Positions 1 through 9,243 are shown, counted from the first letter of the stretch. The stretch is DNA of 64,000 nt from Nocardia takedensis NBRC 100417 (GCF_000308695.1 NZ_BAGG01000093.1:1-64000); one strand, 5' to 3'. Program-made: numbers and translations. The notes: generated by a model from the sequence alone, not told the origin.

Positions 1-745
1 CTTCCTTGCTCTGCTGACTAGCCAGCTCCGCGCGCCGGGTGACCAGATCGTCGGCGGTCAGGCGCAGTCGGGCGTCGCGCAGGTCCGCCTGCACCGTCTG
101 CGCGCGCCGCGCCACCTCGGCCTGGCGGCCCAGCGGTTTGAGCTGGCGGCGCAGTTCGGTGGTGAGGTCGGTCAGGCGGGCCAGATTCGCCTGCATCGCC
201 TCGAGTTTGCGGACCGCCTTCTCCTTGCGTTTGCGGTGCTTGAGGACACCGGCGGCCTCCTCGACGAACGCGCGCCTGTCCTCGGGCCGCGATTCCAGGA
301 TCGCCGAGAGCTGCCCCTGCCCCACGATGACGTGCATCTCCCGGCCGATGCCGGAGTCGCTGAGCAGCTCCTGGACGTCCATCAGGCGACACGAACTGCC
401 GTTGATCTCGTACTCGCCCGCGCCGTCGCGGAACATGCGCCGGGTGATGGAGACCTCGGCGTAGTCGATCGGCAGCGCGCCGTCGGAGTTGTCGATGGTC
501 AGGGTGACCTCGGCGCGGCCCAGCGGCGCGCGGCCGGAGGTCCCGGCGAAGATGACGTCCTGCATCTTGCCGCCGCGCAGCGCCTTCGCTCCCTGCTCAC
601 CCATGACCCAGGTGAGCGCGTCGACGACGTTGGACTTGCCCGAGCCGTTGGGGCCCACCACGCAGGTGATGCCCGGCTCGAAGCGCAGCGTCGTCGCGGA
701 CGCGAAGGATTTGAACCCCTTCAACGTCAGACTCTTCAGGTGCAA
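1..745 (-). CDS. smc: Chromosome segregation ATPase SMC, N-terminal part (runs off the left edge)
   Basis: SMC is the ATPase of the condensin-like complex that compacts and segregates the chromosome. The first 248 residues are present and the rest lies beyond the left edge. The N-terminus has the typical SMC opening LKSLTLKGFKSFAS, and the Walker A loop GPNGSGKS is at about residues 32-39. The region after GQGQLSAILESRPEDRRAF leads into the first coiled-coil arm. The only suitable start is TTG at 743-745, with GGAAAGG about ten bases upstream. Similarity to mycobacterial SMC is strong throughout. The adjacent acyP and OsmC genes match mycobacterial order, but about 9 kb of other genes lies between smc and acyP here. 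Confidence 0.96.
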   Translation of the reverse strand, partial: MHLKSLTLKGFKSFASATTLRFEPGITCVVGPNGSGKSNVVDALTWVMGEQGAKALRGGKMQDVIFAGTSGRAPLGRAEVTLTIDNSDGALPIDYAEVSITRRMFRDGAGEYEINGSSCRLMDVQELLSDSGIGREMHVIVGQGQLSAILESRPEDRRAFVEEAAGVLKHRKRKEKAVRKLEAMQANLARLTDLTTELRRQLKPLGRQAEVARRAQTVQADLRDARLRLTADDLVTRRAELASQQSKE

Positions 746-1057
746 ATTCGGCCGACCTTTCCGTCCTCGGCGCACCGCGGCGGTCGCGCGGCGACCGGCC
801 ATCGGCGCCACCGGTCCCCTCGACCGGCGGGCAGTCGCTCCAGGTTATCGACTCCGCCGCCCATAGCGAGTATTCAGGTGTGCCCCGCGTTTGCCGGCAC
901 GGGGGGCGTGCGCTTGCCCACGGCGAGTCGGGAAGTCGGCCTGTAGTTTTCACACCGATACCTCGTGACGATCGACTCGCAAACTCTGCGATGATGGCCG
1001 CACTGGGAATACCATCCTCCTGATTCGCCAGCGGAACATTGTTCGGGAGTGTCACCG
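746..1057. promoter_or_regulatory. Divergent intergenic region between smc and the disordered membrane protein gene
   Basis: These 312 bases separate two divergent genes and hold no convincing ORF; the reading frames across it are arginine- and proline-rich overlaps with no family likeness. It must carry the promoter of each gene. TACCAT at 1009-1014 is a possible -10 hexamer for the rightward gene, and TAACCT on the reverse strand near 841-846 is a possible one for smc. Neither has a convincing -35 box, so both assignments are weak. Confidence 0.4.
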
Positions 1058-4000
1058 ATGCCAGCCCCCCTGTTCGGGACCAGCACCCGCTACCGGCTTG
1101 CCCGGATCACGGCGTTGGTGCTGGGCAGCCTGGTTTTCCTGTACGCGTGCGAGAGCAGTCGCAGCGCGATGTTCTCCGACGTGTGGGGCGAGTTGCTGTT
1201 GGCCGCCTGCCTCGGTCTGGCCGGAATCGGAGCGGCCTGGTTCGAGATCACCCTGAGCAATCGACACGGCGCGCAGGAGGCCGCGGAAACCGGCGAGAGC
1301 GGCGAATTCCTCCTCGAATCGGATAATCGGACAATTCGGGCGCGTATCGCGCCGTCGGGAAATCTCGTGTTCCACGGCCGGGAAATCGCCGAGGACGGCC
1401 ACGCCTCCCACGAATGGTCCTGGACCTTCCGCCCCACCACCTTCCCCGCCATCCGCACCGCGCTCGGCGGCGGCGACGGCGAACTGGTCGACCTGCTCGA
1501 AACCGTCATCCCCGAACTCGACCGCCACAGCCGCCGCGACCCCGGCGCGTGGGTCCGCGCCCACGGCATCACCGCCACCTACCGCGAAAAAGGCGACAAC
1601 CCCAGCCGCGCCACCACCAAACTCCCCATCCTCAAACGCGGACTCCCGCGCGAAGTCCAGGCGAGCCGCACCGCCGGACTCCCCGTCACCTCCTTCGCCG
1701 GACGCGGAACCGATTCCGAGGACGATCCGCCCTCGGCGCGGTCGAAGACGAAGCCGCCCGGGCGCAAGGCGGCCGGTAGCGAGTCGAGCGGCGCGGGCCG
1801 CGCGTCCGCCGGAGGGTCGAAGGGGAGTGCCTCCGATAGCGACGCGCGACCGTCGACCGGACCGCAGGCCGTCTTCGGGCGCAAGTCGGCCGGTGCTGAG
1901 TCCAGCGGCGTGGGCCGCGCGGCCGCCGGCGGGACGAAGGCCGGTGTCTCCTCGAGCGAAACGCGACCGTCGACCGGACCGCAGGCCGTCTCCCGGCGTG
2001 CGTCGACGGACGGACGGCGACCGTCCACCGGGCCGGAGAAATCCGGGCGTACACCCACGGGACCGGATGGGCGACCGTCGACCGGGCCGCAGGCGACATC
2101 CGGGCGTACTCCCGCGGGGTCGGACCGACGGCCGCCGGTCACCGGGCCGCAGGCCGCCTCGCGACGGACCGGGTCCACCGAGTCGGACGGGCGGTCCGCG
2201 CGCAGACCACTGTCCGAGAAGTTCGCGGCCGGACGTGACTCGACCGCGAAATCCGGCCGCACACCGTCCCCCGATGCGAACAACGGCGTGCCGTCCACCG
2301 GTTCGCGCACCGGGCGTTCGTCGTCCGGCGGGCAGCGCGCCTCGTCCGCCCGTGACGAGATCGGTTCGCCGACGACGGGGCCCCGAGCCGCGACCGGACG
2401 TGGTCTGCCCGGTGAGAAGCTGTCCTCGCGCGCGATGGGAACCGACGCGGGACCGGACCGTGCGACCAGGTCACGCGGCCGGAGCGCATCGCTCGACGCC
2501 GAGTACAACGACGACTACGACGACGGGTACGGCCCCGACGCGGACGACGAATTCGACGAGGACTCGCCCTCGCTGCGCGCCCGCCTGGGCCGCGCCCGCG
2601 GATTCCTGTCCCGAGCCCTCCCCCAACGCCGTCGCGACGACCCCGAGGACTACGACGATTTCGCCGACCTCGAGGACGAGTACTACCTGGACGACGATCA
2701 CGTCTCCGACGATCCCGAGGACGACCCGTACAGCGTCGAGGAACGCCCGCGCGTCCGCGCGAAGGCCGATTACGACGACTACCAGGACTACGACGTCCGC
2801 TACGACGACCTCCCCTCCCGCGCTCGCGGCGGGGCGCGCACGCGCGCCGGTGGCACGGACCGCGGCCGCGCGGCCGGAGACCCGAAGCGAGACCGCGCGG
2901 CCGCGAGCGAGTCCACCCGCGACCGCCGCAACCGCGCGAACGAGGCGACACCGGAGCGGGACCGTACGAGCGCCCGCGGCGAGTCGGCGTACGACTCGGC
3001 CGACGGTGCGAGCGGACGCGGGGCGCGGACGGATCTCGACCGTCGCGCACCGCGCGACACCGGATCGTCTCGGGGCGAACGAGGCGTCGACACCGGCTAC
3101 GGCGCCGCCGATCGCCTCGGCACACGCGGCGAGGGAGGTCGAACGCCGCCGCCCCAGCGTGGGCGGGGCGCGGACGCCGAGCGTAGGCGCAGCGCGGAAG
3201 CCGGTCGGGGGCGCGGCGCACGCAACGGACGCGCCACCGCGAACGACCCGACCGCGCGCGCGGGACACGACGCCGACTCGTGGGAACCGAACGGATACGC
3301 GGAGGACGAGGAGGGCCGACGCGATCCCTCGAGGCAACGCCCGGATGCCACGCGAACCGCACCGCGCACCCCCGGGGACTCCTGGTCCGACTACGACCAG
3401 GGCACGCGCGGCAACCGCTCCCCTTCTCGCAACGGCACCCCCGCCGCCCGCAACGGAGCGAACCCCCGCACCGCGCACAACGGCGCGAATCCCGGGTCCG
3501 CCGGCGACGATGTGAGCGCGCGCGCCGACTACGACGGCGCGGGTTCGGGTGGCGCCTACGACGAACTCGGAGCACGTCCCGCCCGGACCGCGGGTTCCGG
3601 CAGCGGACGCAACGGCTCCGGTGCGCGCCCGGCCCACAATGGCGAGGTCGCGGGTGCCGCACGACGCAACGCGGGTTCCGGCGCGGGCTACCTCCCCGAG
3701 GACACGGGCGCGGATGACGCCTACGACCGCCGGTCACGCGCGGGCGGTGCGAGCAACGGCGTCGCCGGGAGTACGCCACACGCCGACTCGTGGGGTGCGG
3801 GCACCGGCGTTCCCCTGTGGAGCGCCCGCGACGACATCGGATCGAACACGCGCGGCGATGCGGATTTCCGAGGCGGGAACTCCGACTCGTGGGGCGGGGG
3901 CTCCGGCGTGCCGCCGTGGAGCGCGCGCGACGAAATCCGGCCCAACACTCGCGGCGGCGCGGACATGCGAACCGGGCGCGGGGCAACCGCGAACGGCGGC

Positions 4001-5011
4001 GACTCGTGGGGTGTGGGAACCGGCGTACCGCCGTGGAGCGCGCGCGACGAAATCCGACGGAACACTCTCGGCGGTGGGGATATGCGGGCCGGCGGTGGGG
4101 ATATGCGGGCCGGCGGTGGTGAGGCCGGACGCGGGGCAGAAACCGGACGCGGGGCGGAGGCCGGACGCGGGGCGGGGGGCTCGTGGAACGGGTTCGGGGG
4201 TGCGCCGGAGTCACGATTCGAGGGCGGCGCGGGGAACTACCCGAACGGGTCGCGGGGTGCGGGCTCGGGCGGGCGGCGCGAGTTCGGGGGTTCGCCGAGT
4301 GATCGGGCCGGGTCCACCGCCTTTCCGAGCCGCTACGACGATCTCCTACCCCCGCAGCGCGCGTTGCCCGCTCCGCCGGTCCGCGACGACGCCGCGAGGA
4401 ACTGGGCGGGGCATGATTCGGGGGCGGCCGAGAGTTCCGGTCGGCGGGCGTGGCGTTCCGAACCGGAGTACGGAGCCGAGCAGGTGAGGTCGGGGGTCGA
4501 GCGGGAGTCGCGCTCGACTCGTGGGGAGACGTCGAGCCGTTCGCGACTGGTGGACGATATCGCGGGCTATTCGCGGCACGGGTTCGCGGACGACCGGGCG
4601 GCGGGCACCCCGGACACGGAGGCGTCGTCGCCGCGATCCGCGCCTATCCCCCGGATTCCGGAGCCGGAACCGCTGCCGTCGGAGTCGGGGTTTTCGAGTC
4701 GGGAACAGCCCGTCACGCCGAGGCGCGCGGTGGATCCGCTGGACCCCGAGTGGAATCCGGCCGACGCCGTGCCGTCGACCCGCTGGTCGGGACGACGCTA
4801 TTTGGCCGATCCCGCCGAGGACGCCGCGAGTCCCGCCGACATCATCGAGGATTCCGGCAGGCACGGCCTGCGCGCGGCCGAACCCGCACCCGAGGTCGAC
4901 AGCACGCCGTCCCCCGAACCTCCCCCTGCGGACAGCGCCCCGCGTCGCCGCGCGCGCCACGGTCGCGACGAGGACGAACCGCGCCCCCGCCGTTCCCGCC
5001 ACAGCCGCTGA
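1058..5011 (+). CDS. Large low-complexity membrane protein (1317 aa) with internal repeats
   Basis: No known family was recognised. The N-terminus has two hydrophobic segments (about residues 16-34 and 47-66), so the protein is probably membrane-anchored by its N-terminus. A compact region to about residue 215 follows. After that come roughly 1,100 residues rich in Gly, Ser, Arg, Asp and Pro that look disordered. These include several RPSTGPQA repeats (bases 1840-2160), a strongly acidic tract (bases 2500-2790) and three copies of a roughly 30-residue unit containing DSWG...GVP.WSARD.I...T (bases 3780-4090). The start is taken as ATG 1058 because GGGAG lies eight bases upstream; an in-frame GTG at 1049 is the alternative. 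Codon use looks like its neighbours. A structural or scaffold role is possible, but no function is assigned. Confidence 0.8.
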   Translation: MPAPLFGTSTRYRLARITALVLGSLVFLYACESSRSAMFSDVWGELLLAACLGLAGIGAAWFEITLSNRHGAQEAAETGESGEFLLESDNRTIRARIAPSGNLVFHGREIAEDGHASHEWSWTFRPTTFPAIRTALGGGDGELVDLLETVIPELDRHSRRDPGAWVRAHGITATYREKGDNPSRATTKLPILKRGLPREVQASRTAGLPVTSFAGRGTDSEDDPPSARSKTKPPGRKAAGSESSGAGRASAGGSKGSASDSDARPSTGPQAVFGRKSAGAESSGVGRAAAGGTKAGVSSSETRPSTGPQAVSRRASTDGRRPSTGPEKSGRTPTGPDGRPSTGPQATSGRTPAGSDRRPPVTGPQAASRRTGSTESDGRSARRPLSEKFAAGRDSTAKSGRTPSPDANNGVPSTGSRTGRSSSGGQRASSARDEIGSPTTGPRAATGRGLPGEKLSSRAMGTDAGPDRATRSRGRSASLDAEYNDDYDDGYGPDADDEFDEDSPSLRARLGRARGFLSRALPQRRRDDPEDYDDFADLEDEYYLDDDHVSDDPEDDPYSVEERPRVRAKADYDDYQDYDVRYDDLPSRARGGARTRAGGTDRGRAAGDPKRDRAAASESTRDRRNRANEATPERDRTSARGESAYDSADGASGRGARTDLDRRAPRDTGSSRGERGVDTGYGAADRLGTRGEGGRTPPPQRGRGADAERRRSAEAGRGRGARNGRATANDPTARAGHDADSWEPNGYAEDEEGRRDPSRQRPDATRTAPRTPGDSWSDYDQGTRGNRSPSRNGTPAARNGANPRTAHNGANPGSAGDDVSARADYDGAGSGGAYDELGARPARTAGSGSGRNGSGARPAHNGEVAGAARRNAGSGAGYLPEDTGADDAYDRRSRAGGASNGVAGSTPHADSWGAGTGVPLWSARDDIGSNTRGDADFRGGNSDSWGGGSGVPPWSARDEIRPNTRGGADMRTGRGATANGGDSWGVGTGVPPWSARDEIRRNTLGGGDMRAGGGDMRAGGGEAGRGAETGRGAEAGRGAGGSWNGFGGAPESRFEGGAGNYPNGSRGAGSGGRREFGGSPSDRAGSTAFPSRYDDLLPPQRALPAPPVRDDAARNWAGHDSGAAESSGRRAWRSEPEYGAEQVRSGVERESRSTRGETSSRSRLVDDIAGYSRHGFADDRAAGTPDTEASSPRSAPIPRIPEPEPLPSESGFSSREQPVTPRRAVDPLDPEWNPADAVPSTRWSGRRYLADPAEDAASPADIIEDSGRHGLRAAEPAPEVDSTPSPEPPPADSAPRRRARHGRDEDEPRPRRSRHSR
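3780..4090 (+). repeat. Three in-gene copies of a roughly 90-bp coding repeat (DSWG...WSARD unit)
   Basis: Three units lie at about 3780-3871, 3886-3975 and 4000-4089 inside the disordered membrane protein. Each encodes DSWG, a short Gly-rich turn, GVP.WSARD and then I...T.G..D. A run of GRGAE-type heptapeptides follows at about 4120-4175. Such coding repeats can change copy number by slippage or recombination. Confidence 0.75.
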
Positions 5012-5219
5012 GCCACGCGCCTCCGGCTGAAACCGTCGTCTCCGAAGCCACGAGCGCGCGGACCGGCGGCTTCCCGATCGAATCGGCGCTCACCGCGACC
5101 GGGATCAGCTCGAAACCGCTGCGTCGGCACCCGGCACCCTCAGGCGTCGGGCGCACGCCGCAAGGGGGTGAGCCCGGATCATGTCGCGCCGCCCGTAGAC
5201 GCCCGACGACCTCCGAAGT

Positions 5220-5636
5220 TCAGCGCCGCCCGCACCCCAGGTTCGATTCGAAACCGGTGACCAGGCGGAACGCGAGGACCGCGCCCCAGGGACCGATGAC
5301 CCAGATCGGCCAGAAGTAGGTGAACGCGCCGACGCCGAGGGAGATCGCGGCCCAGATGACCAGGACCAGCAGGCCGACGCCCGCCCAGGTGGTGATCTCG
5401 ATGCGCTGCCAGATCGGGAGGCGGCGCTTGTCGGGCGCGGGGGCGGCGACGGTGGGCGCGGGGAGGTCGGCGAGGACCGCGCGCAGGTCGTCGCGGGTGG
5501 TGGTGGCGTAGACGGCGGCGACCCGCTGGTCGTATTCGGTGAGGTCGAGTCGGCCTTCGGCGAGGTGGCGAGCGAGTTGGCGCACGACGGTGTCGCGTTC
5601 GGCGTCCGAGGCCCGTGTACCGGTGGCGATATCCAT
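5220..5636 (-). CDS. DUF1707 (SHOCT-like) domain membrane protein
   Basis: The N-terminal 55 residues have the DUF1707 pattern common in actinobacterial membrane and surface proteins: RASDAERD, then LARHLAEGRLDLTEYDQRV and DDLRAVLADLP. A linker follows, then two hydrophobic segments (about residues 80-101 and 104-124), giving a small membrane protein of 138 residues. The function of the domain is unknown. The chosen start ATG 5634-5636 follows GGAAGGAAC. Another ATG at 5672 has GGAGG four bases ahead and would add 12 residues. A perfect palindrome spans the promoter region, which suggests repression by a dimeric regulator. Confidence 0.8.
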   Translation of the reverse strand: MDIATGTRASDAERDTVVRQLARHLAEGRLDLTEYDQRVAAVYATTTRDDLRAVLADLPAPTVAAPAPDKRRLPIWQRIEITTWAGVGLLVLVIWAAISLGVGAFTYFWPIWVIGPWGAVLAFRLVTGFESNLGCGRR

Positions 5637-5647
5637 ATCCCCGTTCC

Positions 5648-5697
5648 TTCCACATTGGAATGAACCAAGCATGAATCCTCCAATGTGGAATGTCAAG
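5648..5697 (-). promoter_or_regulatory. Promoter and 12-bp perfect inverted repeat upstream of the DUF1707 gene
   Basis: TTCCACATTGGA (5648-5659) and TCCAATGTGGAA (5679-5690) are perfect inverted copies separated by 19 bases. On the reverse strand TTGACA (5697-5692) fits a -35 box. About 17 bases further is CATGCT, a weak -10. One arm therefore directly follows the -35 box and the other lies just downstream of the -10. This is a plausible operator; the leader RNA could also fold into a hairpin with the same arms. Confidence 0.6.
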
Positions 5698-5827
5698 GGA
5701 TGGACAAGTGTCTGGTTTCTGGTGGCGCGCCGCTCCCGCAGACGGCAGGATTGGCCGTGCCGCAGCAGTGCAGGCCCCAGTCAAACCCGGCCCGGACCAC
5801 TTCCGGCCAGAAGCAAGGAGGTACTTC

Positions 5828-6913
5828 GTGACGCAGACCGTCCGCGGTGTCGTCGCCCGCGCGAAGGGCGCACCGGTCGAGATCGTCGACATCGTCATCC
5901 CCGACCCCGGCCCGCACGACGTGGTGGTGCGCATCCAGGCGTGCGGGGTCTGCCACACCGACCTGCACTACCGCGAGGGCGGCATCAACGACGAATTCCC
6001 GTTCCTGCTCGGACACGAGGCGGCGGGCGTCGTGGAGACGGTCGGCGACCAGGTCACCCACGTCGCCGCGGGCGATTTCGTGGTGCTGAACTGGCGGGCG
6101 ATCTGCGGGGAATGTCGCGCCTGCAAGCGCGGACGGCCCTGGTACTGCTTCGACAGCAGCAACGCGAGCGTCCCGATGACCCTGGCCGACGGCACCGCGC
6201 TGAGTCCCGCGCTGGGCATCGGCGCGTTCGCCGACAAGACCTTGGTCCACGAACGCCAGTGCACCAAGGTCGATCCCGAGGCCGACCCGGCCATCGCGGG
6301 TTTGCTGGGCTGCGGGGTCATGGCGGGCATCGGCGCGGCGGTCAACACCGGCAACGTCTCGCGCGGCGACACGGTCGCGGTCATCGGCTGCGGCGGGGTG
6401 GGCGACGCCGCCGTCGCGGGCGCGCGCCTGGCGGGCGCGAAGACGATCATCGCCGTCGACCGCGACGCCACGAAACTCGAGTGGGCGCGCGAATTCGGCG
6501 CCACCCACACCGTGAACGCCACCACCGAGGACGTGGTGGAGCGCATCCGCGAACTCACCGACGATTTCGGCGCGGACGTGGTCATCGAGGCGGTCGGCCG
6601 CCCCGAGACCTGGAAGCAGGCGTTCTACGCGCGCGACCTGGCGGGCACGGTGGTCCTGGTCGGCGTGCCCACCCCGGACATGACGCTGGACATGCCGCTG
6701 ATCGACCTGTTCTCCCGCGGCGGCGCGCTGAAATCCTCCTGGTACGGCGACTGCCTGCCCGAACGCGACTTCCCGATGCTGGTCGACCTGTACCGGCAGG
6801 GTCGGTTGCCGCTGGAGAAGTTCGTCACCGAGCGGATCGCGCTGGACCAGGTCGAGGAAGCCTTCCACGCGATGCACGCGGGCACGGTGCTGCGGTCGGT
6901 GGTGGTGCTGTGA
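5828..6913 (+). CDS. mscR: S-(hydroxymethyl)mycothiol dehydrogenase / S-nitrosomycothiol reductase
   Basis: This zinc-dependent, NAD-linked alcohol dehydrogenase oxidises the formaldehyde-mycothiol adduct and can reduce S-nitrosomycothiol, acting in cytoplasmic detoxification. The 361-residue sequence is close to M. tuberculosis MscR along its whole length. Catalytic zinc motifs CGVCHTD and GHEAAG are near residues 37-65. The structural zinc cysteine cluster (CGECRACKRGRPWYC) is near 92-106, and the nucleotide-binding GCGGVG is near 187-192. GTG 5828 is preceded by AAGGAGGT at ideal spacing. Its stop overlaps the start of the metallohydrolase gene by four bases (GTGA), and the same pair is adjacent in mycobacteria, so the two are co-translated. 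Confidence 0.95.
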   Translation: MTQTVRGVVARAKGAPVEIVDIVIPDPGPHDVVVRIQACGVCHTDLHYREGGINDEFPFLLGHEAAGVVETVGDQVTHVAAGDFVVLNWRAICGECRACKRGRPWYCFDSSNASVPMTLADGTALSPALGIGAFADKTLVHERQCTKVDPEADPAIAGLLGCGVMAGIGAAVNTGNVSRGDTVAVIGCGGVGDAAVAGARLAGAKTIIAVDRDATKLEWAREFGATHTVNATTEDVVERIRELTDDFGADVVIEAVGRPETWKQAFYARDLAGTVVLVGVPTPDMTLDMPLIDLFSRGGALKSSWYGDCLPERDFPMLVDLYRQGRLPLEKFVTERIALDQVEEAFHAMHAGTVLRSVVVL

Positions 6914-7536
6914 GCGCGCGCGTGGACCGGGTCGTCACCTCGGGCACGTTCTCCCTGGACGGCGGCACCTGGGAGGTCGACAACAACGTCTGGCTGATCG
7001 GCGACGACAGCGAGGTGCTGGTGGTCGACGCCGCCCACGACGCGGAGGCCATCGCGGCGGCGGTGGGCCGCAGGCACGTGGTCGCGGTGCTGTGCACGCA
7101 CGGACACAACGACCACGTCACCGTCGCACCGGAATTGAGCGCGCGCTTCGACGCGCCGATCCTGCTGCATCCCGGCGACGAACCGCTGTGGCGGATGACC
7201 CACCCCGACGTCGACTACAGGTCGCTGGCCGACACCCCGCGGATCACGGTGGCCGGCGCCGACATCGACATCCTGCACACCCCGGGCCACTCACCCGGGT
7301 CGGTGAGTCTGCACCTGCCGGACCTGAGGGCGCTGTTCACCGGTGACACCCTGTTCCAGGGCGGGCCGGGCGCGACCGGTCGGTCCTACTCGGATTTCGA
7401 CACCATCATCGATTCCATCCGGGACCGCCTGCTGACCCTGCCGGAGGACACGTCCGTGCACACCGGCCACGGCGACAGCACCACCATCGGCACGGAGAAA
7501 CCGTCGCTGGCGGACTGGATCGCGCGCGGACACTGA
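6910..7536 (+). CDS. Metallo-beta-lactamase-fold hydrolase paired with mscR
   Basis: This 208-residue protein has the metal-binding motif THGHNDH near residues 59-65, a later HTPGHSPGS and a C-terminal HTGHGD, the layout of glyoxalase-II-like hydrolases. It overlaps mscR by GTGA. The likely role is hydrolysis of the S-formyl-mycothiol made by MscR, or of another mycothiol thioester. That role follows from the conserved pairing and from what glyoxalase-II-type enzymes do; the sequence alone does not prove it. Confidence 0.88.
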   Translation: MSARVDRVVTSGTFSLDGGTWEVDNNVWLIGDDSEVLVVDAAHDAEAIAAAVGRRHVVAVLCTHGHNDHVTVAPELSARFDAPILLHPGDEPLWRMTHPDVDYRSLADTPRITVAGADIDILHTPGHSPGSVSLHLPDLRALFTGDTLFQGGPGATGRSYSDFDTIIDSIRDRLLTLPEDTSVHTGHGDSTTIGTEKPSLADWIARGH

Positions 7537-7542
7537 CGAAAA

Positions 7543-7575
7543 GGTCGGGGTGCGTACAAGACACGCGCCCCGACC
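7543..7575. terminator. Bidirectional hairpin terminator between convergent genes
   Basis: The arms GGTCGGGGTGCGT (7543-7555) and ACGCGCCCCGACC (7563-7575) form a 13-bp stem with one G-U pair and a 7-base loop. The hairpin sits between the stop of the rightward metallohydrolase gene and the stop of the leftward DUF350 gene. There is no strong U tract. Confidence 0.75.
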
Positions 7576-7584
7576 CCCGCGCGG

Positions 7585-8034
7585 CTAGAGGATCGCGAAG
7601 GCGACGACCAGTCCGAGGCCGAAGTGCGCGGCCGCCACGACCAGCACCTCCACGGTGTAGGCGGGCGCGTGCAGGGCCGCGCCGATGTCGATGCCGAGCA
7701 CCTTCTCCAGCACGCGCACCGAGATCACCTGCGCGATGATGCCGACCAGACCGTAGACCGCCGCGGCGATCAGCCCCTCGGACAATTTGCCGCCCGCCGA
7801 GAAGATCGCCAGCACCACGATGAAGGCCATGCTGACGATGCCCGCCGCGGTCACGATGATCGCGTTCGGCTTCCCCTCGCTGACCAGCTTGCGCAGATGC
7901 CCGGGGGTGGTCAGATCGATGGCGTAGAAACCGATCAGCATGAGCACCAGGCCGATCACGGCGTAGAGCAGGATCGCCCCCACGCCTTCGCCCAGTGAAT
8001 TCCAATACCCCGATTCGAGGGCGACAGCGGTCAT
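7585..8034 (-). CDS. DUF350 family membrane protein (YjfL-like)
   Basis: The 149-residue protein has four hydrophobic segments and the DUF350 pattern LLYAVIGLVLMLIGFYAID, LTTPGHL, and a second half-repeat (VYGLVGIIAQVISVRVLEKV). The start ATG 8034 has AAGGA upstream; ATG 8073, three bases after the preceding stop, has no ribosome site. It is the last gene of a leftward unit with a glutathionylspermidine-synthase-like gene and a Pro-rich membrane protein gene. E. coli yjfL-yjfM-yjfC have the same three families (DUF350, DUF1190, amidoligase). The family's biochemical role is unknown; a channel-like or membrane partner function has been suggested. Confidence 0.88.
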   Translation of the reverse strand: MTAVALESGYWNSLGEGVGAILLYAVIGLVLMLIGFYAIDLTTPGHLRKLVSEGKPNAIIVTAAGIVSMAFIVVLAIFSAGGKLSEGLIAAAVYGLVGIIAQVISVRVLEKVLGIDIGAALHAPAYTVEVLVVAAAHFGLGLVVAFAIL

Positions 8035-8076
8035 CGATGGTCCTTCCTGAACATCGAACGAGGTGTTCGTCATGGG

Positions 8077-9243
8077 TCAGCTCGTGGGGATGCGGTGCGG
8101 GACGAAGGCCGCGCCGTCGTCGGTGATCAGGCCCGCGGTCTCGCGGATGCCGAGTCCGGCCGAGGTGTCGCCGACCATCCACGCGCCGAGCACCGGGCGC
8201 ATGTCGTCGAAGACCGGCAGCGGGTCGAGCAGTTGGTAGACGAAACCTTCCTCGCCGTAGACGCCGCCGGTGGCGGTCTCCATGCCCGCGCCGACGATGG
8301 TCATGTTCGCGCCTTCGCGGCCGAGTTTCGGCTTGCGGATGTATTCGGTGAGTTCGTGCGGCTCGTCGAGGTAGGCGGGCAACAGATTCGGGTGCCCGGG
8401 ATACATCTCCCACAGCACGGCCAGGATCGCCTTGTTGCTCAGCAGCGTCTTCCACAGCGGTTCGACCCAGGCGGTGCCCGGCTGACTGTGCACGACCTGT
8501 TTGCCGAAATCGTCGTCGAGCACCCATTCCCACGGGTAGAGCTTGAAGGCGGCCTCGATCGGCGTCTCGGCCAGATCGACGAAACGTTCCAGCTCGGAGT
8601 CGAATCCGATCTCCTCGATCGGCAGCGCGACGGTGTCGAAGCCCGCTTCGGCGGCGGTTTCCTGCATGTAGGCGGTGGTGACGTTGTCCTCACCGCTGGC
8701 GTCGGCGGAGGACCAGCTGAAATGCAGGTGCGGCGAAGGCAGTCGGTCGCGCAGTTCGCCCCAGCGCTCGACCAGCTTCTCGTGCAGGGAATTCCACTGG
8801 TCGTCGCCGGGGAACACCGTGGTCAGCCAGTGCCACTGCACGATCGCGGCCTCGAGCAGCGAGGTGGGCGTATCGGCGTTGTACTCCAGCAGTTTCGCGG
8901 GCCTGCGGGCGTCGTAGCGCAGGTCGAAGCGGCCGTAGACGTACGGGTCGGAGCGCTTCCAGGATTGCGCGATCGGTTCCCAACTCCATTCCGGCAGGCC
9001 GAAATCGCGGAACCGTTCGGTCAGCACGACGTGTTCGACGGCGTTGAGGCACATCGAGTGCAGCAGTTCGACGTCGGCTTCGAGGGCGAGGATCTCCGAC
9101 ATGTCGAACTCGTAGTGCACCGACTCGTCCCAGTACGGGCGCGGCTGTCCGCTCGCGTCGCGCCCGGGCGCGCCGTAGACCAGCCCTTGGCTTTCGATGA
9201 TCTGCTGCCATCCCGGCCTGGGTGTGCCGCGCACACGCCGCAT
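8077..9243 (-). CDS. Glutathionylspermidine synthase-like ATP-grasp amidoligase (YgiC/YjfC family)
   Basis: The 388-residue protein matches the C-terminal synthetase domain of glutathionylspermidine synthase. Diagnostic stretches include YGRFDLRYD, LLEYNADTPTSLLEAA, AFKLYPWEW and RKPKLGREGANM. The family joins an amine to a carboxylate using ATP. Actinobacteria lack glutathione, so the substrate is unlikely to be glutathione itself; a peptide or protein carboxylate is possible, and that is inference. The ATG at 9243 overlaps the preceding stop as TAATG, indicating translational coupling with the upstream gene. The DUF350 gene follows downstream. Confidence 0.88.
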   Translation of the reverse strand: MRRVRGTPRPGWQQIIESQGLVYGAPGRDASGQPRPYWDESVHYEFDMSEILALEADVELLHSMCLNAVEHVVLTERFRDFGLPEWSWEPIAQSWKRSDPYVYGRFDLRYDARRPAKLLEYNADTPTSLLEAAIVQWHWLTTVFPGDDQWNSLHEKLVERWGELRDRLPSPHLHFSWSSADASGEDNVTTAYMQETAAEAGFDTVALPIEEIGFDSELERFVDLAETPIEAAFKLYPWEWVLDDDFGKQVVHSQPGTAWVEPLWKTLLSNKAILAVLWEMYPGHPNLLPAYLDEPHELTEYIRKPKLGREGANMTIVGAGMETATGGVYGEEGFVYQLLDPLPVFDDMRPVLGAWMVGDTSAGLGIRETAGLITDDGAAFVPHRIPTS

